Shown one piece after another: positions 37,301 to 49,300 of a stretch of DNA of 64,000 bases. Position numbers and translations under genes: made by a program. The notes under the pieces were generated by a model. It searched no databases, was not told where the DNA came from, and saw only the letters and a program-made list of their open reading frames with translations. The stretch covers positions 108,306,665 to 108,370,664 of the forward strand of contig NC_073696.1 of NCBI RefSeq assembly GCF_029784165.1, in the 5' to 3' direction. The number at the start of each line of letters is the position of its first letter. The first letter of the stretch is position 1. This DNA is from Wyeomyia smithii. Lineage: Eukaryota; Arthropoda; Insecta; Diptera; Culicidae.

Positions 37301-40300
37301 TTTTTGCATTTTTCCATAATTTGGGAAAATATGCAATTTTGAAGCAGCAATTGAAAATTTTTACTAAAAATTCCATTATGCTCTCAGGGAGATGTTTGAT
37401 TAGTATATTAAAGATTCCATCGTCACCAGGTGCTTTCATATTTTTGAAATTTTTAATAATTGATTTAATCTCATTCAAGTTAGTTTCAATTATTTCTGCA
37501 GGTAAAAAATTCTGGGAAGAAATTAAATCAAATTGACGTGTGACTTCATTTTCAATTGGACTCACAAAATTCAAATTTGAGTTATGAACACTCTCAAACT
37601 GCTGAGCAAGTCTTTGAGCCTTTTGTTCATTGGATACAAGAAAACGTTCACCATCTTTTAAAACTGGAATAGGCTTTGAAGGTTTCTTAAGAATCTTCGA
37701 CAGCTTCCAAAATGGTTTTGAATATGGTTTCAATTTTTCAACTTTAGTCTCAAAATTTTGATTTCTCAGAAGAGTAAATCTATGTTTAATCTCTTTCTGT
37801 AAATCTTTATAAATAGTTTTAAAAACAGGGTCACGAGAACGTTGATATTGACGTCTGCGGACATTTTTCAAACGAATTAGAAGTTGAAGATTTTCGTCAA
37901 TTATTGGTGAATCAAATTTCACTTGAGCCTTTGGAACAGAATAATTCCTGGCATCAACAATTGCACATTTTAATGCGTCCAAAGCGGAATCAATATTCAC
38001 TTCGTTTTGCAAATCAAGCTCATTATTGAAATTTCTCTCAATATGAGTTTTGTATCTTTCCCAATTAGCCTTGTTATAATTAAAAACAGAGCTCATAGGG
38101 TTTAAAACTGATTCATGTGATAAAGAAAAAGTTATTGGAAGATGATCAGAATCAAAGTCAGCATGTGTGATCAAATCACTACATACATGACTTTGATCTG
38201 TAAGCACCAAATCAATTGTTGAAGGGTTTCTTACAGAAGAAAAGCATGTAGGACTATTCGGAGACAAAATAGAATAGTATCCTGAAGAACAATCGTTGAA
38301 TAAAATTTTGCCATTGGAATTACTTTGAGAATTATTCCATGAACGATGTTTAGCGTTAAAATCGCCGATTATGAAAAATTTCGAACGATTTCTGGTGAGT
38401 TTTTGTAAATCACCTTTGAAATAATTTTTGAGCTCGCGTGTGCATTGAAATGGTAAATATGCTGCGGCAATAAATAAAATCCCAAGTTCAGTTTGAACTT
38501 CAATTCCCAAAGTTTCAATAACTTTCGTCTCAAGATGGGGAAGAGCACGATGTTTGATTCGGCGATGAATAACAATTGCAACTCCACCGCCGGAACCCTG
38601 AATCCTATCATATCTATGAACCACGTAATTGGGATCATATTTTAATTTTATGTTAGGTTTCAAAAATGTTTCAGTAATAATTGCAATATGCACATTATTT
38701 ACTGTTAAAAAGTTAAAAAGCTCATTCTCATTGGCCTTCAATGAGCGAGCATTCCAATTTAATATTTTAATTGTTTGATTTAAAATCATTGCTAAATTTT
38801 AAATTAGAAACAATTTTAATAGTAAAATTTGTGCCTATTTGAATGGCTTCAAACATTGATTTTGCCTGCAACATGGCGTTCATAAGATCGAACATTGCCT
38901 GTTGCAAAAAAGAAAGTTTACCTGCCGTAATAGGCCCCAGGCAGTTGACATTAGAAAAAATATTTTCGGCAGCAATATTAGCTGGAGTGATAGGTGTACA
39001 ATTATTTTCTAGCCTGTTTTGCTTACCCATATTAACGGTCATTTTCGAACTACCAACACTAGGCGGTATAATGTTCGAACTACCTGTAACCTGTGCATAA
39101 GTTAAACGGGTATGCAAAGGAGTAGGTAAACTATGCGCCACTGGTACGCTTGGAGAATTTTGTTTTGAAGTTGGTTTTAATTGAGAAATTGAATTTTGTT
39201 TACCTTGCCTTGCCTTAACAATTGCTAAACGGACTGGGCATTGATAAAAATTTGACATATGGTTGCCGTTACAATTCGCACAGCGAAAATTTTTACTCTC
39301 TTTCACAGGACATGCGTCCTTTTTGTGAGAAGAGTCTCCACAATTAAGACATTTTTGGTCCATGTTACAGAATTTGGAACCATGGCCATAACGTTGGCAA
39401 GTACGGCATTGGGTGATATGCTTTTCACTTCCGCCATACTTCCTATAAATTTCCCACTTTACACGCACATTATACAAAGCATGTGCTTTTTCAAAAAATT
39501 TTAAGTTGTTAACCTCATTGCGGTTAAAATGAATTAAATAATTAACAAGGGAAATTCCAGTTCTCTGACTGTTTTCGCCTCGTGATTTTTGTTTCATTAG
39601 AATTACTTGGGTAGGGGCTATGCCAAGTAATTCTGTTAAAGTAAGTTTGATCTCATCAACGGTTTGATCGTTGGTGAGACCTTTCAAGACAACCTTGAAC
39701 GGCTTGGCGTTCTTGGTGTCATATGTAAAAAATTCGTACATCTTGTCAGTTAAATACTGAACAAGACGATCACGACCCTTTATAGAGTCGGCTAATAAGC
39801 GGCATTCACCTCTACGGCCAATTTGATAGGTAACTTTAACGTCAGAAACAAACGTTGAAAGTTCCTTTTTGAATATATTAAATTCAGAAGAAATAGTTAC
39901 CACAATAGGTGGAACTTTCTCCTTTTTTAAAGATTTTATATTTTGTATAGTTCCGTTATTAATAACTTCCATTTCACCAGCTTCTTGCTCAGGCAAAATA
40001 TCAAAAGGATTGTCACTACAGACACTCGATGTGTCAGAAAGAGATGCCTCTCTTTTCCTCCCCGCAGCGATGCGAGGTTTCTTTTTCCGTCCAGCCATTT
40101 CAGGTGATACGAAAAAAGTTAAAACAAATGTTAAATTCAAAAGTAGGTAGTCTTGAGAAAGACTGATGGGAAATAACTTTCAGGTAATCTTTAAAAGACA
40201 CACTGACAAAACACAAACTTTGAAGCTATAGGCAGTCAAAGACCAGTCCACAAGCAACCGAAAAAACGTCTGATCTGTAGGACAGTTCAAGACGCACTGA

Positions 40301-43300
40301 ACCTGGGCCCTTATGCCCCGAAGTGGGCCGCCATCGTATATTGAATCCAACAGCGCGTAGAATTCTTCTCGTCGTCAGGTCTTCTTATCTGCTGTAGTTG
40401 ACAACCTTTGATCCTCAACACATGCTCTCGTTGATCGCCTTCCAGTTGATTACGCGATCCTGCATTCTACCCAGCACACAAAAACCTGTTTCCAGTTCGT
40501 TGGTTGCTCTACCGCTCTGGTACTACTGGGCCTTGCCACTACGGACTCTCCACACCTTCTCACCTTTGCGACAGATCTCCTGCAGAGTCATGATGCCGAA
40601 CCTAAAGGGTTCTAACTGCTCATGCAGCACCTTTTCTCGGTGAACAAAATTTAGCGACTTGCTCAGTTACCTGTTACCGAGTTTCCATTCGTGGTTCGTT
40701 TTTGGTTGCCTAGCCGAATGTTCCGAGTTTTATTTTCTTGATTGTCTGTAGTGTATTTGTTTAGAAAGGTTACCTTACTAAGGCCACGCTACCGAGTCTC
40801 GTGATGGGGCTGCCATATTGGCTATAGCATTCGTGACAACACGTAATTAATTTAGCCGCTCACTCTGGGTCAGACGCTTAGAAAGGTTGGGATCTTCGCT
40901 AGGTTACTCAAATCTTAGCTGGCACCACGAGGAGGTAGCAATACGAGTTGCTGGGCAGGATACTACGGACCACAATGCACAGTGGTCCAATAAGGCAAAA
41001 AGTGGAACCTAATTCCATAGCGCCTTTCACCTTGATCCTAGCTTAATAGTGTCTTTCAAAACAATTATTTGTATGTATGACCCGCATAATCGCAAATTGT
41101 CAAAAAGTATGAAAAGTTTACTATACTAAAAATAAAAAACATAATATTTTTGTGTTAAGAGATAGAAGAAAATTTTATTCAGCAAAGTTGTAGAAGATTC
41201 AAAAATATTAAACTTTGTTGATCAAATGAAAATCCTATCTTCTTTCGGTACAAAGTTATAAAGTATATTACATTGAACTTACTTAAAAGTTAGTTTTTTG
41301 TACCTAACTTTTGTTAGTCGCATTTTACGCGAAAGTCTTGTTCAGATTGTTTAGGGCACACAAAACATACATTTTTGCCAAAGGTCATATATGTCCAGGA
41401 CTTTTCCTTACAAAGTTATATCATATTTTAGCTTTGCTTTGCTGAACAAATAAAATTCATATCTTCATTGGGTATAGAGTTACAGCGTATATTCTATGAA
41501 AGTTACTTAAAAGTTAGTTTTTTGTACTCATTTTTTGTTAGATACATTTTACAAGAAAACGTTATTCCAAAGAAGCATTCGGACATACAAAACACATGTT
41601 TTTGTTGAAGACCACAGATCTTAAGGACTTTTTCTTACAAAGTTATAGCACATCTCAGCATATTTTTGCGATAACTTTAACAACGTATAGAATAAAGATT
41701 AGGTGGATTGGGACAGATGGAACTTATTACAGTTCTGAGCACTGGAGCTAAACTTCGAGAAAAAGTATTAACATTATGATTCTACTTGCCCCTTATTCGA
41801 AAAATCGAAAAATAAGCTAAAAAATACTTTAACTTTGTAAGGAAAAGTCCTGGAGATGTGTGGTCTTCAACAGAAACATGTGTTTTGTATGCCCAAATGC
41901 TCCTTTAGAACAGCGTTTTCTTGTTAAATGTAGCTAACAAAAGTTAAGTGCAAAAATTAACTTTTAAGTAACTTCAAAGATGACTAGAGCAAGATACCTA
42001 TCTCTTACAGAATCCATCGGACATGATTGTCGCTGCGCGTGAGCAAAAGTTGAACTAATTTATACACTGTTAATATGATGTATACTTAACGTCAAAATCA
42101 ACTGACGACAAGGCCAAGACATGACCGTGAAAGGTGAAACAATTTTTTGTGGACGACTGTTCGGTGCTGCCATCCGAAAAATGATAATAATGTGTACAAA
42201 TGTTTAGTTCTCAAACATGAAGCTTTCCGGGAGAATCAAGAATTATCGGCGCATCATTTAAAATCAAGCGTACCATCAGAAATTCCTGATAACCGCTATG
42301 AGCACGCTCCACAGTCAAGCTTTTCAGTCTTACCGAGGTTAATAAAGCAAAAATCGGGTGCCCCGATGAACCTTACTATATGCCCAATGGTTCTGAAACC
42401 TGGCTTGCGACATATCAAACTTTAAGTTTTGGTAGAATTGGACCTGACAATAAATATAACTCCTCAAAATAAACCCCCACTCTGACAGTCAATTTCACAC
42501 TTTTCTTTTCGTACTTTGAAAAGCAAAAAATATGGCAATAGCATTAAGCGCAAAAAATGACAATATCATTAATCTGCATGTTATCTAATCATGTTTTCTA
42601 TCTGACCAAACCGTACACCTTTTTCATATACAATCTTGAACAGCTCAACGATCGATGACGGACTATGCACGATAAATCGGTTTTGCTCATAGTGACAATT
42701 TTATGAGAATTTAAGTCATCAGATGGCAGCACTAACCGTCGGAAATCGATCGTGTTCAAAATGTATGAAAAATATGGAAGTTAGGTATCTTGTTCAGGTT
42801 ATCTTTGGCAACTTTTACAAAAACTACTCTGTAACTCTGTACCTAATAAAGATAGGAATTTTGTTTGTTCAGCCAAGATTCATATTTTTGCACGTTCTAA
42901 AACTCTGGCAAATTAACCATTCCCCTATCTATTAACACAAAAAAGTTAGTATTTTTGATTTATGGAAACCTACTGTAACATATGCTCGCCGTACTCTAAT
43001 ATGGGTGGATTGGGACAAATGAAACCTTAAGAAGTTTATAGTACTTCAGCTTAACTTCAAGAAAATTTATTGACATCATGATTCCACTTGCCCCTTTTTA
43101 ACCTATACGTATTTGAAATTATCGAAAAAATAAGCTAAAATATTATATAACTTTGTAAAGAAAAGTCCTGGAGATATATGACCTTTGGCAAAAATGTTTG
43201 TTTTATGAGCGCTATATGATTCCTCTGAACAATACTTTCATGTAAAATGCAACTAACAAAAGTTAAGTACAAAAAACTAACTTTTAAGTAAGTTCCATGT

Positions 43301-46274
43301 AATATACTTTATAACTTTGCACTGAAAAAAGATAGGATTTTCATTTGTTCAACAAAGTTTCATATTTTTGAATCTTCTACAACTTTGCTGAATAAGCTAT
43401 TCTTCTATCTCTTAACAATCCAAAACCTAAATTAATCCACCTAGCGGTCAGACCCAGCCTTTCTCATTCAAACTTATTATTTGTTTCAACAGATTTGCAT
43501 GAACGCTTCAATCCAATAAATGTATATTCACTCATATGGTTCTAAAAAATTGATGTTGTAATCTTTACATATAAAAATTCAGTCCGGTCTGTATGTCTGA
43601 TCCATATAGGCTCGAAAACTACCGAACCGATCGGCGTGAAACTTTGTATGTAGGGGTTTTTGGTGCCGATAAAGGTTCCTATTATAGTTTGAGTCTTCTG
43701 AAAGAGAGGGGTCCCATACAAATGAAACACAAATTTCTGCATATCTCGGAAACTAATCAACTAAATGGAACCAAATTTGGCAGGTAAATGTTTTTGGTGG
43801 TAAAAAATATGTTCATAATTTTTTGACACCCTCCTAATTTTGGAAGGGAGGGGTGCCATATAAATGAAACACAGATTTCTGCACATCCTGAGAACTAACC
43901 AACTGAATGGAACCAAATTTGGCAGGTGAATATTTTTAGAGGTAACAAATATGTGCATAATGGTTTGACACCCCTCCCTTTTCTATGAGGGAGAGGTCCC
44001 ATGAAAATGAAACACAATTTTCGTACAGCTCAAGGACCAATCAAGAAAATACAACCAAATTTGGTATGAGAATGTTTTGAGAGGTAGCAAATATGTCCAT
44101 AATGGTTCGACGCTCCTCTCTCTTTTGGAAGCACATGTTTCTGCACATCTCGCGAACTAATCAACTAAATAGAACCATATTTGGTGATCGAAAGTTTTCA
44201 GTGGCAAAAAATATGTTCCATGATTGACCTCAGGTAACATTTTGGATTGTATGATGGCAACATACGGTTTCTGGGAAACAGCTAAAAATGGCCGATTTCC
44301 ACCCAATATAATAATATCCGGATCTAGAATGATACACAGGATCTCAAATCAACCACAGACACCATTTTGAATTCTAAGATGGCGACTTCCGGTTTCTGAA
44401 AAACAGCTGGAAATGATCAAATACCTCCCAATATGAGTATCTCCGGAGCCAGAATGTTGCAAGAAGCTAAAAATTGACTTCAGACACCATCATGAATTGT
44501 AGGATGGCAACTTCTGGTTTCTGGAAAACAGCCAAAAATGGCCGATTTTCGCCTAACATGAGTATCTACGGAACTAGAATGATACACAGCAGCTAAAATC
44601 GACCACAGACCCCATTTTGGATTCTAGGTTGGCAACTTCCGGTTCCTGGGAAACAGCCGAAAATGATCGAATAACACCCAATATGGGCGTTTCTTCAATC
44701 AGAATGACGCTCAGAGGCCAGAAATTATCTTAAATACCATTTTGAAATCCAAGACGGCGACTTCCGGTTTGTGAAAAACAGCCTAAAATAACCAACCAGG
44801 CACCATTTCGAATTGCTAAAGGGCAACTTCTAAGAAACAGTCGAAAATGACCAAATAATACTCAATATGGATATTTCCGTAATAGAGATGTTGCGAAACC
44901 AAACATTGACCCTGGACACCATTTTGAATTTAAAGACGACCACTTTTAGTTTCTGGAAAACAACCAAAATAACTAAATACCTCCCAATATGGGTATTTCC
45001 GGTGTCAGATTGATGCCAGAAAATCTGCTGAAAATGACCGAATACCAGCCAATATGAATATATTTAGAATTAAGGCGATGTACAGAAGCCAAAAGTCGAG
45101 GATGTTGTTATTTCGATAAAACCAATCATTTCAAACGATTTGTTATTTGACTTTGATCATATCCTATGGCCGATTCTCAGTGCATTTGTAGCCTTTAAAC
45201 ACATCGCAAGGAATCAACGAATTTGGAACGTTCAAATAGTACAATACCACATTTAAATTATATTGAGGTCACAAATATCGAAAAAAGCAAGTATCTTTTT
45301 AAATAGTCTTTGAATTTCTTGTCTTTCCATAACTTTTGAGCCACATATCAAATTGTTATGAAATTTGTTATTTGTATGTTTGAGAGATGACTCGTTCGTA
45401 TGACACTAGTTATGTTCAAATAAGTCATGTAATCTTTGAAATAATAAACTTCCGTTGTTTTATTAACAATTTAAGAACGGTTACTTAAGTTCAATTATAA
45501 TCAAATGAAATGGGAACGTATAGGGCAGCCAAACTTTGAAACCACGTGTTCAATCATAATTCATCAGTTAACGCTTAACTAGTCCGCTCGTCTGATAATA
45601 ATGTTGATCAATTCGGTTTTGTAGTTTCTGAGATAATGAAGTTTCGTGATTTTCACATTTCGGTACATTACAGACGAAGTTACAGTTCGATTACAGTAAA
45701 ATTCAATAGGGTGTTATGAGGCAGCTAGACTTATCTATTGACACTAATTTTGTGGAAATCGGTTCAGCCATCTCTGAGAAAAGTGAGTGAGTTCAAGTAG
45801 TCGTCGGAATATTTTCCTTTTCATAGCTGGATTTCACATTTTTAAATATAACAGGCAAAGTAATAGTCCGATTGCAAAACAAATCAATAGAATCTTATGG
45901 GGCACCTAGACCTTCCATTCGATAATGATTTTATGGAAATCGGTCCAGCCATCTCTGAGAAACATGAGTGAGATTAAACTGTCTTCAGAACACGTTTCTT
46001 TTCGTAACTTTTGAACCACAAGTTCAATCTTTATGAAATTCAAAAGTTAAGGGTTTTCAAAGTAGCCCGTTCATTTTGTTCAAATCGGTTGTGTGGTTTT
46101 AGAGATAATGATGTTTCATGATTTTTATATATCGATACATAACCTCTAAACTAAAAATCCGATTACAATAAAATTTAATAGGGTCTTATGGGACAACAAG
46201 ACCTTTCATTTGCAATTAATTTCATGAAAATCGGTCCAGCCATCTCTGAGAAAAGTGAGTGAGAATATAAATCT

Positions 46275-46332
<58 letters not shown>

Positions 46333-49300
46333 ACACACACACATACAGAAAATGCTCAGTTCGTCGAGCTGAGTCGAGTGATATATGCCATTCGGCCCTT
46401 TGGAGCACTTTTATATCTTCGGGTTTGCAAGTGATTGCTATAGCTTTCTAGGAGAAAGGCAAAAAGTTAATTTTTTTTAATTTTTAGTATAGTGAACTTT
46501 TCATACTTTTTGACAATTTGCGATTATGCGTCATTCATGCAAACAATTGTTCCGAAGACACATTTAAGCTAGGATGAAGGTAAAAGGCGCTATGGAATAA
46601 TGTTCCAATTTTTTGCCTTATTGGACCACTGTGCAATGGAGTCTGACATAAAGACATGATGGTACGCACTGCCCAGCCTTTTAGTCAATATTATCACTTG
46701 CCAAAACATTGCGAATAGAAAACGGCAAAGAAAGCATTCGTTGTCTCCTACAATCTGTCGTCTACGAGGCTCCTCCCACACTAAAAATTTGTCGAGCGTC
46801 ATCTGTACTTGGACTGCATCATTGTGAGCACGCGATTGGTTGAATAATAATCAAATTCGCTATTTTTCTTTATTCAACGACATAAAGACTATCTTACATT
46901 ATCATGGAAAACACGCTGTGGAAAAATACCTTTATGACCGGTCCCTACAAAACTTTAACACTTTTAAATCTAACCCATTATTAAGTTATCGGCATATTTT
47001 GTAGCTCTCAACTTAGATTTAACTTTTTCACTTTCACGACACGCTTGTGATCTAGATCACTAACGAATCATTTTTGGCATGTCATCCCACTATAGTGATA
47101 CGTAACTCTACGTCAAAAAAATGTGTTAATACAATAAAAATAAAATGGCGAAAGTATTACTGGTGGTTCGTACTGGGTTAACTTGCATGATTAAAAAAAA
47201 AATACTGAAGTCTTTCAACAAAATTCTAAGCGCTGTAAAGTTAATAAAAATACGCAACTATTCCAACACAATTATTAAAAAATCAGTTTTCTTTTTTCAA
47301 CGCTTTTGTTGAAAATTTAGTAAAGGAAATAGTGCGTTTTTGAATGATTTCTATTATTATTATTATTGGACAATTTTTGACAAAGTGCATGATTATATAC
47401 GGCAGACTGCTCCGAATTTGAAACTATTTTTTTTTCGAGTGTCAAAGGTGGCCAAGATTTCACTGGTAGATAAAAGCGAAAAAATGTTCCCCTAAAACTC
47501 AAAATACTTGCCCTTAAAAGATTATAGCTTTTCAGCCATCCTTATCAATTTGGTGCCCCTAAAGTATGTGGAAAAACGTCAAAGTGCGACAGAGTAATTC
47601 ATCGCTTCTACGTTGGCTTATGGGAGAACTCATTTGAGTCTCAGAAAAAATTACCTTTACAAGAGAGGGACACCAACATTCACAGAAGAGGTTTAAAAGC
47701 TATAACCTTCCATTTTCTCCAGTTTAAGCGCTAGGGCAAATCCTGTGTTTACTAGTGTTATATACGCCGTTTGAGTTGTAAGTGAAGAGCCTCCTTTTGA
47801 GATTGCCATTAAGCCCGTCAATTTGTTTTAAGTTTTACCGAAAAAAATCTCATCTCAAAACTTACTTTCAAATAAAATGCAAAACGTTGTTTTCTATGTC
47901 ATTTTTCTCACCTGGAAAAATTTAAGAAAAATATTCCTTTTTTAAAATCATTGATGAGGAGATTTTCTTAAAACGTATTTCTTCGTCAAAATCAAGCAGA
48001 AACTAATTTGTTATAATGGTATCTGTAGTCATTGAGTACCTACGTGATTATAATTATTATTATTATTTTTTTCAATGAACAAACAGTTACAGTAAAAAGC
48101 ACATTATTCTACTTAGGCTACAATACGAACGACCGTCTTGAGGATTCTACTTAAGGGCTATATTTCAATGTCATTCTCTATTACAAGAAGGCGATGCAAT
48201 AGTAAATATGGCAGCCTGGCGAGGGTGCCGCCGGAAGGATTTAGATTCAAGAAACTGAACAGGAAGAATTTAAAATGGCACATACGAGTTTATACGGTCT
48301 CCCGTTTCCTTCTTGCATATATCGCAGAATAAAGTCGGCTCAACGGTGGGGATAGGGAGGGTATGTCAGTAAAAAGGAAAATGCTCTCACAATGTAAAGC
48401 ACACTGCACTGTTTTGTTCGCACAGACTCTCGAGTTCGAAACTGAAGGCAGTTGTATAGAAGAGGCAACCTTTCAATTGAAAAGATTATCTGTTTCCTTC
48501 ATTACTAGAATAACTTGATGTGAATGCCACTTGCGATGATATTATGTCTCACTAGGTATCAGCTTTTGCGATTTATTTTTTTTTTGCAAAAATATAAAGG
48601 AGAGTGACAGAGGTTACACTATTTGTATGGAAAATAAAACTCTTGCAATCTATTCAAGTGGGTGTAAGTGTAAAACAGATAGTTATTTAGTGTTAAACAC
48701 TTGTTCAGATTAGAATTGAATTAGGAGTAATTAAACATTGTGTGGAATAAATATTTTTTCGTTTATTTCGTGATATAAAATTATTATAAATTTATATAAT
48801 AAAGCATTTTAAATAATAAAGTATATTCATAATTTTACCAACTTGAACGATTTTTCCCTGTCGTACGCAACCTTCTTCTCAGCGGAGGGACGTGAAGACA
48901 GCACAATACTTTCTATCACAGAACAATCTTTTACAATTTTCACTTAACAAACGCCACCTGCACTCAGAGTCTCCGATTTTTGTGAATAGAATGCATACTA
49001 AATGCTTTACTGAATAAAAATATGATTTCACGTTTTTATCAATCCGGAAATGAATACAACAAAGAAGATTCAACTAGATTATCATCTAAACAACTGCGGC
49101 CAAAACGTTCATCTCGTCTATTCAACAGCGACTGACAGATTCAATTGCTCCATCTCTTCTCTGCTTTTCACAGGATATACCGGCAAAAACTGCCAGTTTG
49201 AGTCGGATCCATGCAATCCATCGCAATGTCTGAACGGAGGCACCTGCGTCGGAAATTCCACTCATTTCAGGTAAGATTACTATAGTACAGCGGAAAGCTG

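Larger units (their letters stand above)
35888..40299 (-). mobile_element. Full-length jockey-clade LINE, both ORFs open
   Basis: About 4.4 kb on the minus strand with a 5' UTR (40299-40099), ORF1, ORF2, a short 3' UTR and a 22-base A tail (T run at 35886-35907). A perfect 13-bp duplication flanks it. Size, two-ORF layout with zinc knuckles in ORF1, and EN plus RT without RNase H in ORF2 fit the jockey clade. The Juan family of mosquitoes is a plausible match by memory. No stop or frameshift is seen in either ORF, so the copy looks young and possibly competent. Confidence 0.9.
40978..46633. mobile_element. Transib-like foldback element, second copy, with insertions
   Basis: Same family as 2227-4231. 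The left end is CACAGTGGTCCAATAAGGCA and the right end its complement (TGCCTTATTGGACCACTGTG). Exact 5-bp duplication CAATG at 40973-40977 and 46634-46638. Arms contain the same modules (AACTTTTAAGTAA..., CTTATCTCTATCTT-type blocks). About 250 bp are missing from the left arm near 41432 compared with copy 1. Two other elements have inserted (41975-42806 and 43416-46460), so the original copy was about 1.8 kb. Confidence 0.75.

Noticed and set aside
39869..40150. Plus-strand ORF over the LINE leader
   Set aside because: Shadow of ORF1 on the other strand.
43690..44200. CRISPR-like regular repeats
   Set aside because: 142-bp units diverge throughout, no short conserved repeat with unique spacers, and the genome is eukaryotic.
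46175..46408. Minus-strand ORF with a Cys-Val run
   Set aside because: Artefact of the (AC)n microsatellite.
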